DNA of 64,000 nt, from positions 1-64,000 of the forward strand of contig CADAZN010000021.1 in NCBI GenBank assembly GCA_902792435.1. Reading direction: 5' to 3'. The position numbers and the translations under genes are program-made. The notes under the pieces were generated by a model that did not search any database, was not told the DNA's origin, and worked only from the letters and a program-made list of their open reading frames with translations. Shown here in pieces: positions 52,545 through 62,078 of this stretch. Origin of the DNA: an uncultured Bacteroidales bacterium. Its GTDB lineage: Bacteria > Bacteroidota > Bacteroidia > Bacteroidales > Muribaculaceae. Numbering within the stretch: position 1 is the stretch's first letter; each line of letters begins with the position of its first letter.

Positions 52545-54500
52545 ATGAGCTATTTAAAATTTGATAAAAACTTGATTATAAATCTTGAGCAGTCCTTGAC
52601 AAAAGAGATTCTCAGGACCAATCAATCAGGGGCTTATCATTGTACTACCCTTGTTGGGTGCAACACCCGCAAGCAACATGGCTTGCTGGTGATCCCAATC
52701 CCAGAGATAGACGACAATTTCCATGTGATGCTCTCATCGATTGACGAGACAGTTATTCAACATGGTGCGCCATTTAATCTTGGCTTGCACAAATACAAAG
52801 GCAATGTTTTTAGTCCCAACGGTCACAAATACATTCGTGAGTATGACTGCGAGCGAGTACCCAGCCACTTGTTCCGTGTGGGCGGTGTAATATTAAAACG
52901 CGAAAAGATATTCATAACCAATGAGAACCGCATTCTCATCAGGTACACCTTAGTGGACGCTCATTCTAAAACAACGTTGCAGTTCCGTCCGTTCTTGGCT
53001 TTCCGCAACGCCAACGACCTGTGTGTTGAGAACTCGGTTGCCAGCAGAGATTATTATGAAGTTCACAACGGAATAGCGACTTGTATGTATGAGGGCTATC
53101 CCACTCTCTTCATGCAATTCAACCACAAGCCCAAATTTGTGTATGATCCTCACTGGTACAAAGGCATAGAATATATTAAGGACATGGAACGCGGCATCCC
53201 TTACACCGAGGACCTTTATGTTCCAGGTTATTTTGAAATAGAAATCAAGAAAGGTGAGCCTCTTATCTTCTCGGCAGGTATTGATGAGGTTAACACCCGA
53301 AACCTGAGCCGCATGCATGAAGACGAGGTTAATTCTCGCACCCCACGCACAAGCTTCTACAACTGCCTAAAGAATAGTGCTAAGCAATTCTACTTGACCA
53401 ATGCCGACGGCAACTACATGCTTGCCGGATATCCTTGGTTCAAGATTCGTGCACGCGATGAATTCCTAGCACTACCAGGCTGCACAATATCCAACCACCA
53501 TCGTCCCGACTTTGAGAAGATAATGGATACCGCCAAGGAAGCGATGCTACGATTTATCGAAGATGGCACTCTCGACAAGCACCTCAAGGGCATAGACCTT
53601 CCCGACGTGCCGTTGTGGGCTATGTGGTCACTTCAAGAATATGCCAAGGATGCCGGCATGGACGAGGCCCGCAAGCGCTATGGTGACCTTGTGAAGGCGA
53701 TGCTGAAGCACATCATTGACGGCAAGCATCCCAACCTTCACTTGGAACCTAATAGCCTAGTTAGCACCGATGGAACCAAGAAACCCATGTCGTGGATGGA
53801 TTCTACCCACCCCGACGGCTCCCCTATGGTACCTCGCACGGGCTATCTAGTGGAATTCAATGCCTTGTGGTATAATTCGCTAATGTTTGCCCAGGATATG
53901 TTTGCCGAAGTCAAAGAAGAGAAAACGTTTGTGGCATCGTTGAAAAAACTCAGCGACAAGGCAAAGCCAGCGTTCGTTGAAATGTTCATGAACGACTACG
54001 GATATTTGTTTGACTACGTTGACGGCAAATATGCCGACCCAAGCGTTCGCCCCAATATGATTATAGCTGCAGGCATCGATTACTCGCCACTTGACCGCCG
54101 TCAGCGCAAGAGCGTTATTGATGTGGTAACACGTGAGTTGCTCACACCAAAAGGCCTGCGCACCTTGAGTCCCAAGAGCTGGGGCTATAAACCATGGTAT
54201 CTCGGCAATCCCGAGGAGCGAGAAGTTGCCTACTATGCTGGCTCGGCCCGTCCTTGGCTAATGGGCTTCTATACCGATGCCTATATTAAAGTGTTTGGAC
54301 TTAATGGCGCATCGTTTATTGAGCGCATGATGATAGGCTTTGAGGACGAGATGTCGCAAGGCGGCATTGGCACACTGTCGGAGCTCTATGATGGTAACCC
54401 GCCATTCATTGGTCGTGGTGCCGTGAGCTATGCGCCCAACGTGGGCGGTGTGCTTCGCGTGTTGAGACTTTTCAAGAACATAGGATTTATAAATGCTTAA
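52545..54500 (+). CDS. glycogen debranching enzyme (amylo-alpha-1,6-glucosidase type)
   Basis: A 651-residue protein with the GDE N-terminal domain (TNQSGAYHCTTLVGCNTRKQHGLL ... SSIDETVIQHG, VFSPNGHKYIREYD) and the GDE C-terminal (alpha/alpha)6 barrel (AGYPWFKIRARDEFLALPG, WMDSTHPDGSPMVPRTGYLVEFNALWYNSL, GTLSELYDGNPPFIGRGAVSYAPNVGGVLR). It likely removes alpha-1,6 branches from glycogen. The common WGRDT motif near the catalytic site is RARDE here. It is the first gene of a four-gene operon, 18 bp before the glycosyltransferase, and cytoplasmic. Confidence 0.93.
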   Translation: MSYLKFDKNLIINLEQSLTKEILRTNQSGAYHCTTLVGCNTRKQHGLLVIPIPEIDDNFHVMLSSIDETVIQHGAPFNLGLHKYKGNVFSPNGHKYIREYDCERVPSHLFRVGGVILKREKIFITNENRILIRYTLVDAHSKTTLQFRPFLAFRNANDLCVENSVASRDYYEVHNGIATCMYEGYPTLFMQFNHKPKFVYDPHWYKGIEYIKDMERGIPYTEDLYVPGYFEIEIKKGEPLIFSAGIDEVNTRNLSRMHEDEVNSRTPRTSFYNCLKNSAKQFYLTNADGNYMLAGYPWFKIRARDEFLALPGCTISNHHRPDFEKIMDTAKEAMLRFIEDGTLDKHLKGIDLPDVPLWAMWSLQEYAKDAGMDEARKRYGDLVKAMLKHIIDGKHPNLHLEPNSLVSTDGTKKPMSWMDSTHPDGSPMVPRTGYLVEFNALWYNSLMFAQDMFAEVKEEKTFVASLKKLSDKAKPAFVEMFMNDYGYLFDYVDGKYADPSVRPNMIIAAGIDYSPLDRRQRKSVIDVVTRELLTPKGLRTLSPKSWGYKPWYLGNPEEREVAYYAGSARPWLMGFYTDAYIKVFGLNGASFIERMMIGFEDEMSQGGIGTLSELYDGNPPFIGRGAVSYAPNVGGVLRVLRLFKNIGFINA

Positions 54501-54518
54501 AAAACTACGATATATACT

Positions 54519-55778
54519 ATGAAGGCTCTAATGTTTGGCTGGGAATTTCCTCCTCACATTTTGGGAGGATTGGGAACAGCAAGTTTTGGTCTCACCAAGG
54601 GCATGGCACAGTGTGGCGATATGGACATCACTTTTGTCATTCCCAAACCTTGGGGCGATGAGCCCAAGGAATTTGCCCGTATCATAGGCGCCAACAGCAC
54701 ACCTGTTGCATGGCGTGATGTGAACTGGGATTATGTAGAAGGCCGAATTGGCAAGGTAATGGACCCACAGACCTATTTTGACCTTCGCGACCACATCTAT
54801 AGTGATTTCAACTACATGAACACCAACGACCTGGGATGCATTGAGTTCTCAGGACGTTATCCCGACAACCTGCTCGAGGAGATTAACAACTACTCGATTG
54901 TTGCTGGAGTGATAGCTCGCACTGTGGACTGCGACGTGATACACTCCCACGACTGGCTAACCTATCCAGCTGGCATCCATGCCAAGCAAGTGACTGGCAA
55001 GCCACTTGTGATTCATGTTCATGCAACCGACTTCGACCGTAGCCGTGGCAAGGTTAACCCAACAGTGTTCGGCATCGAGAAAGACGGAATGAACAATGCC
55101 GACCACATCATCACGGTTAGTAACCTCACCCGCAAGACGGTTATAGAGAAGTATGGCATCAGCCCCGACAAGGTGACTACCGTCCACAATGCTGTGGAGC
55201 CACTTAGTCAAGAGCTTCTTGACCTGGAGGTACCGCCCAAACACGAGAAAGTGGTAACCTTCCTTGGTCGCATCACGATGCAAAAAGGACCCGAATACTT
55301 CGTTGATGCTGCATGGCAAGTGCTTCAAAAGGTTAGAAATGTGCAGTTTGTGATGGCAGGAAGCGGCGACATGATGGAGAAGATGATTCGCTTGGCCGCA
55401 CGCCGACACATTGCTGGTCGTTTCCACTTCACCGGTTTCTTGAAAGGCAAGCAAGTGTATGAAATGCTCAAGGCAAGCGATGTATACATAATGCCATCGG
55501 TTAGTGAGCCATTTGGCATCTCTCCACTGGAGGCGATGCAAATGGGCGTTCCGTCGATTATCTCAAAGCAGAGTGGATGTGCCGAAATCCTTAACAATGT
55601 GATAAAGGTTGACTACTGGGACACCAATGCTATAGCCGACGCGATTTATTCTATCATCAAGTATCCCGGCATGTACAAGCAGTTGCGTGAGCAGGGACTT
55701 GAAGAGGTGAACCAAATCACCTGGGATAAAGCCGGCGCCAAGGTAATCGACATTTACAAGCGATTAATAAATAGATAA
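54519..55778 (+). CDS. GT4-type glycogen synthase-like glycosyltransferase
   Basis: A GT-B glycosyltransferase of 419 residues. The N-terminal half has MFGWEFPPHILGGLGTASFGLTKGM, HSHDWLTYPAGIHAKQVTGKPLVIHVHATDFDRSRG and ITVSNLTRKTVIEKYGI. The C-terminal nucleotide-sugar site is EPFGISPLEAMQMGVPSI with the paired glutamates. This is the Bacteroidota replacement for GlgA, found between the debranching enzyme and a GH57 enzyme, and presumably extends alpha-1,4-glucan from a sugar nucleotide. The donor, UDP- or ADP-glucose, is not deducible. Confidence 0.9.
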   Translation: MKALMFGWEFPPHILGGLGTASFGLTKGMAQCGDMDITFVIPKPWGDEPKEFARIIGANSTPVAWRDVNWDYVEGRIGKVMDPQTYFDLRDHIYSDFNYMNTNDLGCIEFSGRYPDNLLEEINNYSIVAGVIARTVDCDVIHSHDWLTYPAGIHAKQVTGKPLVIHVHATDFDRSRGKVNPTVFGIEKDGMNNADHIITVSNLTRKTVIEKYGISPDKVTTVHNAVEPLSQELLDLEVPPKHEKVVTFLGRITMQKGPEYFVDAAWQVLQKVRNVQFVMAGSGDMMEKMIRLAARRHIAGRFHFTGFLKGKQVYEMLKASDVYIMPSVSEPFGISPLEAMQMGVPSIISKQSGCAEILNNVIKVDYWDTNAIADAIYSIIKYPGMYKQLREQGLEEVNQITWDKAGAKVIDIYKRLINR

Positions 55779-55807
55779 TTAACAACCACAATAATACATC
55801 AATAATC

Positions 55808-57355
55808 ATGAAATCAATCTGCTTCTATTTCCAGATACATCAGCCGTTCCGCCTGAAGACCTACCGCTTCTTTGATATTGGTAACGACCATTACTACTAT
55901 GATGACTTTGCCAATGATGACATCATTACCCGCATAGCTCAACGCTCCTACATGCCAGCCAACCAAATGCTCCTGGACATGATTAAGGAGAACGGGAAAA
56001 AATTCAAGGTAGCATTCTCAATTAGTGGAACAGCACTCGAGCAGCTCGAACAATATGTTCCCGAGTTTATCGACTCGATGAAAGAGCTTGCCGATACTGG
56101 CTGCGTAGAATTCCTGAGCGAGACCTATGCTCACTCGCTGTCGTCACTTGTAGACCCCGAGGAGTTTATCGCACAGGTCAAAGCTCACGACGAAAAGATT
56201 TACCAACTCTTTGGCCAAAAGCCAAAAGTGTTCAGAAACACCGAGCTTATATATGACGACGATATCGCTGCGATGGTTGCATCAATGGGCTTCAAGGGAG
56301 CCATTACCGATGGAGCCAAGCACATCCTTGGATGGAAGTCGCCCAACTATCTGTATAAATCGGCAGCTGCACCAAAACTGAGACTGCTCCTCAAGAACTC
56401 GAAACTGAGTGATGACATCTCGTTCCGCTTCAGCAATCCCGAATGGGACGCCTATCCATTGAAGGCCGACAAATATATCGACTGGATTGCCAGCCTTCCC
56501 GAAGAGGAAATGCTTGTGAACCTGTTTATGAACTATGAGACCTTTGGCGAGCTTCAGCCACGCGAGAGCGGAATCTTTGAGTTCATGAAGGCTCTTCCCC
56601 GTTTTGCTGCACAACACGACATTGAGTTTATGACTCCTAGCGAGGTTGTGTCAAAGATGAAACCTGTGGCTGAGTTGTCGGTTATGCACCCAATCTCTTG
56701 GGCCGACGAAGCACGCGACACCAGCGCATGGATGGGCAATATTCTCCAGGATGAGGCTGTAAACAAACTCTACTGCTTGAGCGAACGCATTCGCCTTGTT
56801 CAAGACAAGCGCATACGTCAAGACTGGAACTACCTGCAAGCAAGCGACCACTTCTACTACATGAGCACAAAGCACAGTAGCGATGGCTCGGTTCACTCGC
56901 ACTACAGCCCCTATGACTCACCCTACTCGGCATTTACCAACTATATGAACGTGCTGAGTGACTTCTTGATCAGGGTGCGCGAGCAATTCCCCGAGGAGAT
57001 TGAGAACGAGGAACTAAACGCGTTACTTCTCACAATCCGTAACCAAGAGAAAGAGATTGAGGAGCTAAACCGCGAGGTAGAGTTGATGCGAAACAACATT
57101 GTAAAGGACACTACTGGTGATTTCAAGCCCACAATTGAGGAAGAAGAGCCCGAGGTGAAGGAAGAAAAGAAAGAGGTTCCTGCAAAGAAAGCTGAAGTTA
57201 AGAAGGCTCCAGCTAAGAAAGTTCCTGCTAAAAAAGCAGAAGCAAAGAAAGCTCCTGCTAAAAAAGCAGAAACAAAGAAAACTCCGGCAAAAAAGACTGA
57301 AGCTAAGAAGGCTCCAGCAAAAAAGGCACCAGCCAAAAAAACTACTAAGAAATAA
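55808..57355 (+). CDS. GH57 family glycoside hydrolase with histone-like C-terminal tail
   Basis: Residues 1-400 are a GH57 catalytic barrel: FYFQIHQPFRLKTYRFFDIG at the N terminus (the HQP motif), EFLSETYAHSLSSL carrying the nucleophile Glu segment, and VNLFMNYETFGELQ with the likely acid Asp/Glu region. Members are alpha-amylases or 4-alpha-glucanotransferases, matching the operon. A coiled coil (NEELNALLLTIRNQEKEIEELNREVELM) and an acidic stretch (EEEEPEVKEE) follow. Residues 456-515 are a repeat of PAKK and AEVKK units, Lys-, Ala- and Pro-rich, like histone H1 tails, extending to the end. The next gene overlaps its stop codon by 1 bp. Confidence 0.9.
   Translation: MKSICFYFQIHQPFRLKTYRFFDIGNDHYYYDDFANDDIITRIAQRSYMPANQMLLDMIKENGKKFKVAFSISGTALEQLEQYVPEFIDSMKELADTGCVEFLSETYAHSLSSLVDPEEFIAQVKAHDEKIYQLFGQKPKVFRNTELIYDDDIAAMVASMGFKGAITDGAKHILGWKSPNYLYKSAAAPKLRLLLKNSKLSDDISFRFSNPEWDAYPLKADKYIDWIASLPEEEMLVNLFMNYETFGELQPRESGIFEFMKALPRFAAQHDIEFMTPSEVVSKMKPVAELSVMHPISWADEARDTSAWMGNILQDEAVNKLYCLSERIRLVQDKRIRQDWNYLQASDHFYYMSTKHSSDGSVHSHYSPYDSPYSAFTNYMNVLSDFLIRVREQFPEEIENEELNALLLTIRNQEKEIEELNREVELMRNNIVKDTTGDFKPTIEEEEPEVKEEKKEVPAKKAEVKKAPAKKVPAKKAEAKKAPAKKAETKKTPAKKTEAKKAPAKKAPAKKTTKK
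57173..57352 (+). repeat. degenerate tandem repeat coding the Lys/Ala/Pro tail
   Basis: Repeats of the gctcctgctaaaaaagcaga type encode PAKK and KAE/KTE units. The copies keep the frame but vary at silent positions. Confidence 0.75.
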
Positions 57356-57936
57356 TGTCTAAGAAGAAACTATTATATATTCACGGATTTAGGAGCTCGG
57401 CACAAAGCAGCACTATCCTGAACATCAAGGCCAACTACCTTGGTGTGGAAGTGCATGCCATTGATGTAACACATCATCCTGTAGAGTCGATAAAGATGAT
57501 TGAGAAGTATATTGCTGATCATGGTATCGACATTCTTGCCGGGACATCGCTAGGAGGCTTTTACACCTTGTGCGCCAATGTCGACATTCCAAAGATTGCT
57601 GTTAATCCTGCAATAAATCCTGAAACCAGCTTGCGGCATTTGCCCGAGATAGGTCAGGAAGTGGAATACTTCAATCCACGAGCTGATGGTGTTCAAACCT
57701 TCACATGTAGCGTTGAAGACTTGGAGGAGTTTGTTGGTATCGAGAAGCATATCACGCCCGACACCCACATCGTTGGCAGCTCTCATGACGAGATGCTCGG
57801 GGACTTACGTCCCCAGTATCGCCAATTGGCAGGTGACCATTTCCATGAATCCAATCAGCTTGGCCACCGCATAACCCCTGAATTTATAGCAATTCCCACG
57901 GGCGACTTCTATAAGGTGCTGTCGCAGTTCTTATAG
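57355..57936 (+). CDS. YqiA/YcfP-like alpha/beta hydrolase
   Basis: A small (193-residue) alpha/beta-hydrolase. LLYIHGFRSSAQSST is the oxyanion region, GTSLGGFY the nucleophile elbow (Ser), and the late HIVGSSHDEML and GDHFHES segments supply Asp and His. Relatives are weak carboxylesterases of unknown physiological role. The ATG overlaps the GH57 stop (taatg), so it belongs to the glycogen operon, possibly acting on an acylated glucan or simply carried along. Confidence 0.85.
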   Translation: MSKKKLLYIHGFRSSAQSSTILNIKANYLGVEVHAIDVTHHPVESIKMIEKYIADHGIDILAGTSLGGFYTLCANVDIPKIAVNPAINPETSLRHLPEIGQEVEYFNPRADGVQTFTCSVEDLEEFVGIEKHITPDTHIVGSSHDEMLGDLRPQYRQLAGDHFHESNQLGHRITPEFIAIPTGDFYKVLSQFL

Positions 57937-57960
57937 TTCTCCTCTATTTGTTAATGAACT

Positions 57961-57997
57961 AAAGAAGGGTATCAGAATTCTGATACCCTTCTTTAAT
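57961..57997. terminator. bidirectional terminator after the glycogen operon
   Basis: A perfect palindrome: AAAGAAGGGTATCAG pairs with CTGATACCCTTCTTT (57961-57994). It lies between convergent genes. Confidence 0.9.
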
Positions 57998-58034
57998 TTA
58001 TTGGTATTAAAACGTCAACTATTTCCTTAACGCG

Positions 58035-59435
58035 TTATTTTCTTCTTTTCTTTGCCTGTTTCTTATTATCGGCGGCATCATTTTTTCCTCCACCTTTGGC
58101 GGTATATGTGCCGTCGGGTTGAGTCAAGAAGTTAATAAGCTCCTGTCCTGAAGCATAGGCTCGGAATATCTCGGAGAACATGAGGATATCGGTAATGTTA
58201 TTGTCGGTAACATACTTCTTCATATTCTTAGAGAAATAACGGAAGTCAACAACATGAATGTCCTCAAATGAGTAAAACAAGTATCCAGGTATTGCGTTAC
58301 CGAAACTGTCCTTGATGATAAGCAGACGTCGACCGTTCTTGGTTGAAGTGTTGACGTGAGTGATCTTAGCGTCACCTCCCATGAAGGTGCTATAGGCAGC
58401 ACCACTACCATCGGGATAAGAATAGAAGTATTCTCCAGCCACCTTAGGACCTTCTCCAACTGTCTGGAAATTGCCGTTAGTCTTGAAGTGGATATAGTCG
58501 GTAGTGTAAGTCACACCACGAGGAACGTAGTAAACGAAATCCTCAGGAGCATTTTTAACTGAGATATCACGGCTAAATCCGTACATTGTACCCACGAAGT
58601 TATGAATTACCTTCTTGTCATAGCTGTTAAGTTCCTTGAAGGGCACATTGGCAACTCTTGCGAAGGCCTGAGCAGCATAGAACGCTCCAAGTGGTGCCCA
58701 GTGGTGGTCGGTGCGCAGATAAATAGGCTCCTTGACATGAGCAGCAAGAGCTGAATAGGCGTTAACCACCTTCACAGAGTCGCTAAGTCGGTTGTGGATA
58801 GCCTGAATTGTAGGCAACTCAGGCTTAGTAGCCTCTTTAGCAGCATCGGGACAATAGAACTCTCCGGCTGTTGGAACAAGCATACAATAAACCTTGACGT
58901 TGGGGAATGTCCTTTGATACTCGTTACAAGCCTTAGCATAGTTGACACCGCCTTCCTCGGCACCGCCATAAGCCATAAGAGCTCTCACATTAGCCCCCTC
59001 ACCAGCAATAATGATGCCATGGTGTGCAACCTTAGCGTTGGCATTGGCGTTAACCTGGTTGTCATATTCATCAATATTGCGGTTGCCTGCAGCAGCGATC
59101 ACATCGGCGCCCTCGGTCAAATTCTTACTGTCGGCAGCATGGAACTTGACTTTGCTCTGGTTGTTATGGAACATTCTGAGTTTAGTATTATCACTAAACC
59201 ACATGCTCATTGTCATGAAATTGTCGCGGTAAGGCTCGCTGTCGCTGAACCACTGCGAAACACTGTTGGTGAAGGTTCCCTTAGCGAGGCTTTCAAGAGT
59301 CAGAGGAGGGAAAGTCGCCAGTTCTCGCTTTTCGAGTGCAGAAAAAGTACTCCTTGGCAGCATAGTGAAAAGCACAGTAAAAGCTGCATATATAGTGAGA
59401 ACTATAATTAGATAAGAATAAGTTCTTTTCTTCAT
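58035..59435 (-). CDS. DHHW/AlgX-like protein, longer copy
   Basis: A 466-residue envelope protein with an N-terminal membrane anchor (YLIIVLTIYAAFTVLFTML) and an SGNH-like DHHW domain. YLRTDHHWAPLGAFYAAQAFA is the signature His-rich motif of AlgX/AlgJ-type O-acetyl transfer proteins, and LLIIKDSFGNAIPGYLF supplies the serine (GxSxG-like KDSFG). It ends with a Lys-rich tail (DNKKQAKKRRK). It is probably periplasmic and works with the MBOAT protein two genes upstream to acetylate a secreted polysaccharide. It is homologous to the next protein over almost its whole SGNH part, but with an extra N-terminal stretch. Confidence 0.9.
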   Translation of the reverse strand: MKKRTYSYLIIVLTIYAAFTVLFTMLPRSTFSALEKRELATFPPLTLESLAKGTFTNSVSQWFSDSEPYRDNFMTMSMWFSDNTKLRMFHNNQSKVKFHAADSKNLTEGADVIAAAGNRNIDEYDNQVNANANAKVAHHGIIIAGEGANVRALMAYGGAEEGGVNYAKACNEYQRTFPNVKVYCMLVPTAGEFYCPDAAKEATKPELPTIQAIHNRLSDSVKVVNAYSALAAHVKEPIYLRTDHHWAPLGAFYAAQAFARVANVPFKELNSYDKKVIHNFVGTMYGFSRDISVKNAPEDFVYYVPRGVTYTTDYIHFKTNGNFQTVGEGPKVAGEYFYSYPDGSGAAYSTFMGGDAKITHVNTSTKNGRRLLIIKDSFGNAIPGYLFYSFEDIHVVDFRYFSKNMKKYVTDNNITDILMFSEIFRAYASGQELINFLTQPDGTYTAKGGGKNDAADNKKQAKKRRK

Positions 59436-59454
59436 TGCTTCTTAGAACTAAGAG

Positions 59455-60525
59455 TTACTGATTGAGATATTTTCGCAGATTATTAGAAGTTCTTTCAGGA
59501 ATGAGGTGTGTGATATTGTTTGCAAAGACAATGTCGGTAATGTTGTTGTCCTTGACATATTTTTTCATGTTCTTATTGAAGTATCGGCAGTCGATTACAT
59601 GAATTTCCTCAAACGAATAGAACAAATATCCTGGCAGTGCATTACCGAAGCTGTCCTTAAGAATCATCAAGTGACGGCCATTGCGTGTTGAAGTTTGAAC
59701 TTTCACAATCTTGGCATCACCACCCATGAAAGTGCAATAAGCACCTGTACCCTTGAAGTTATAAAAAAACTTGTCTTGTTTTGGTGCAGCTTCGCCTGTT
59801 ACTTTGAGTCCGCTAGTCTTGTAGTTGATGTAGGTGGTAGTGTATTCCACATCGCGAGGCTTGTAGTAAATGAAGTCTTCGGGCGCGTTCTTCACCGAAG
59901 CGTCTTTGGTGTACTGATACATAGTACCAACATATGGCGAAACGGTATCGGTGTCGTAGCTAGAGATATCTTTAAAAGGTACGCCAGCCACTTGCGCCAG
60001 CTTTTGTGCGGCATAGTATCCGCCAAGAGGTGCCCAGTGGTGATCGGTTCTAGAATAAATGGGCTCACTGGCGTGCTGTGCTAGTGGAGTGTAAACATCC
60101 ACCACATAAACCGAATCACTGAGGTGTTCAAACAAGCCATTGAAAGTAACAGTCTCGTCCTTTGACCAAGTCTTTGCTACATCGGGAGTGTAGAAAGCAG
60201 CTGCGGTTGGTATAGGCATCATGTAGACATTAACCTTGTCGCCAAAGATTCGCTTATATTCGTTGGCAACCTCGGCATAAGCATAACCACTTGTCTTAGA
60301 GCCACCAAAAGCGCTGAAAGCTCTCACATTTTTTCCTTTACCAACAACGATAAGTCCTCCCTTACCAGCTTTGTGAGCAGGCCAGTCGGCATTAACAGTG
60401 TTAGTGTATTGATAAGAGATGCGTCGGTCTTCCTTCTTTTGGTCAACGCCTTTAGCCAAAGCAATAGAGCTCAAGAGTGAAATCAAAGTTACAGCAGATA
60501 TTGTTATGAGAGTATGTCGTTTCAT
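59455..60525 (-). CDS. DHHW/AlgX-like protein, shorter copy
   Basis: A 356-residue protein with an N-terminal signal sequence (LITISAVTLISLLSSIALA) and a DHHW domain: YSRTDHHWAPLGGYYAAQKLA, then MILKDSFGNALPGYLF. Aligned by eye it is clearly a tandem duplicate of the 58035-59435 product but lacks that protein's first 120 residues and its basic tail; the segment SVKNAPEDF is identical in both. Secreted rather than anchored, it may act as a second acetyltransferase with different acceptor specificity. It is 19 bp from the longer copy and 22 bp from the MBOAT gene: one operon. Confidence 0.9.
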   Translation of the reverse strand: MKRHTLITISAVTLISLLSSIALAKGVDQKKEDRRISYQYTNTVNADWPAHKAGKGGLIVVGKGKNVRAFSAFGGSKTSGYAYAEVANEYKRIFGDKVNVYMMPIPTAAAFYTPDVAKTWSKDETVTFNGLFEHLSDSVYVVDVYTPLAQHASEPIYSRTDHHWAPLGGYYAAQKLAQVAGVPFKDISSYDTDTVSPYVGTMYQYTKDASVKNAPEDFIYYKPRDVEYTTTYINYKTSGLKVTGEAAPKQDKFFYNFKGTGAYCTFMGGDAKIVKVQTSTRNGRHLMILKDSFGNALPGYLFYSFEEIHVIDCRYFNKNMKKYVKDNNITDIVFANNITHLIPERTSNNLRKYLNQ

Positions 60526-60547
60526 TATGTGTATATATTATTAAGTT

Positions 60548-62002
60548 TTAGAATCTAGTATATAGGAATGGATTGTTGGTCGCACCCACGAGCAGGGCTA
60601 CGCTAAGTACGAGAATTACAACTGCTGTAACAATGCGTGCTACAGTGAAGATATTCTGCTCAAGAGCCACATTGCCCTTGCAGAATCGCGTTGTGAGGTT
60701 GCATGCCTTCTCTCTAATTGGCATACAGAACAGAATGGCGACTACCCACAGCCAGAAGTGGTCGAAGATTGCTGCCTGTGAAACGAAGTCGAATTTCACG
60801 TCGGCGAAGCCAAACAGAGAAGAGAGGAAAATCTTCAACTCTCCAAAGTCGACGAAATAGAATGTACCCTTAGCAACAAAGAGCACCATGAGGCTGTAGA
60901 TGTGAAGCAGGAATTTTGGAGTTTTTGGCTTGATGTAAGGCAAGAGAACATATTTCTCAAAGAGAACGATAACACCAAAGTAAAGACCCCAGATCACAAA
61001 GTTCCAGCTAGCTCCATGCCACAGACCGGTGAGCGCCCAAACCACACCAATGTTAAGAGCTTGGTGCCTGCGATTACCACCCATAGGGATATAGACATAA
61101 TCGCGGAAGAAGCTACCAAGCGAAATGTGCCAACGGCGCCAATAGTCGGTGATAGTTTCGCAGCAATAGGGGTGATTGAAGTTTTCCTTGAAGTGGAATC
61201 CCATGCATCGTCCCATACCGATTGCCATATCACTATATCCCGAGAAGTCGAAGTAGATTTGAAGCATGAACGCCGCACATCCAATCCAAGCTCCACTAGT
61301 AGACATGTCGTTGATGCCATCACTCAAGAACTGAGTCGAGATAATAGAGAGTTGGTTTGCCATAATGACTTTCTTACCAAGACCAACAAGGAACCTGAAT
61401 GAGCCATCGGCGAAGTCCTGAGCGGTGACGTGGCGATTGTTGATTTCGCTCGCGATAGTCTCATAACGCACGATAGGACCTGCAATGAGTTGTGGGAACA
61501 TAGAGATGTAGAGCAGCAAGTCACGATATCGCTTCTGAGCAGGTGAAACCCTGCGATACACATCCATGATGTAAGAAATAGCCTGGAATGTGTAGAAGCT
61601 GATACCGATTGGCAACGCAATGTTTGGCCTTGAGATAGGGATACCCAAATCAATCAGGATTTGCGACAAGAAGCCCAAATACTTAAAGATAGCAATGATA
61701 CTAATATTGGCAACAAGTCCAATTACCAGAGCTGTCTTTCGTTTCTTCTCGTCTTGTTGTGAGTCGATAAACCTACCCACAAGGAAATTGACGAATACAC
61801 TGAAGAGCATGAGGAACACATAAACCGGTTCGCCCCATGCATAAAAAATAAGCGAGTAAATCACCAGCGTCCAGTTCTTGCAGGTGTTAACTTGCTTTAC
61901 AGAGTTTGAAAGATACTTTTTGTCAATGAATGTCGCCAGCAAATAGCAAAGCGCGAAAGCAGGAATAAAGACAAAAAGAAAAAATAAGTCAGAAAAAACC
62001 AT
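60548..62002 (-). CDS. MBOAT family O-acyltransferase (AlgI/DltB-like)
   Basis: A 484-residue inner-membrane protein with about ten helices. Signatures: PQLIAGPIVRYETI, FSGYSDMAIGMGRCMGF, ITDYWRRWHISLGSFFRDYVYIPMGGNRR and the catalytic His in TGLWHGASWNFVIWG. In alginate systems AlgI passes acetyl groups across the membrane to AlgJ/AlgX. The next two genes encode DHHW proteins equivalent to those partners, so the three form a minimal polysaccharide acetylation system. The acceptor glycan is unknown. It is first in its operon, with a good promoter upstream. Confidence 0.94.
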   Translation of the reverse strand: MVFSDLFFLFVFIPAFALCYLLATFIDKKYLSNSVKQVNTCKNWTLVIYSLIFYAWGEPVYVFLMLFSVFVNFLVGRFIDSQQDEKKRKTALVIGLVANISIIAIFKYLGFLSQILIDLGIPISRPNIALPIGISFYTFQAISYIMDVYRRVSPAQKRYRDLLLYISMFPQLIAGPIVRYETIASEINNRHVTAQDFADGSFRFLVGLGKKVIMANQLSIISTQFLSDGINDMSTSGAWIGCAAFMLQIYFDFSGYSDMAIGMGRCMGFHFKENFNHPYCCETITDYWRRWHISLGSFFRDYVYIPMGGNRRHQALNIGVVWALTGLWHGASWNFVIWGLYFGVIVLFEKYVLLPYIKPKTPKFLLHIYSLMVLFVAKGTFYFVDFGELKIFLSSLFGFADVKFDFVSQAAIFDHFWLWVVAILFCMPIREKACNLTTRFCKGNVALEQNIFTVARIVTAVVILVLSVALLVGATNNPFLYTRF

Positions 62003-62078
62003 ATTGTTTATAGTAAATTAAAATCTCAGTAAAAAAATATGTATCTTCTTATTTGCTAGTTTGGTATAAAAAAACGTG

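Noticed and set aside
58794..59411. 205-codon frame antisense to the longer DHHW gene
   Set aside because: No recognisable features, and it lies entirely inside a supported gene.
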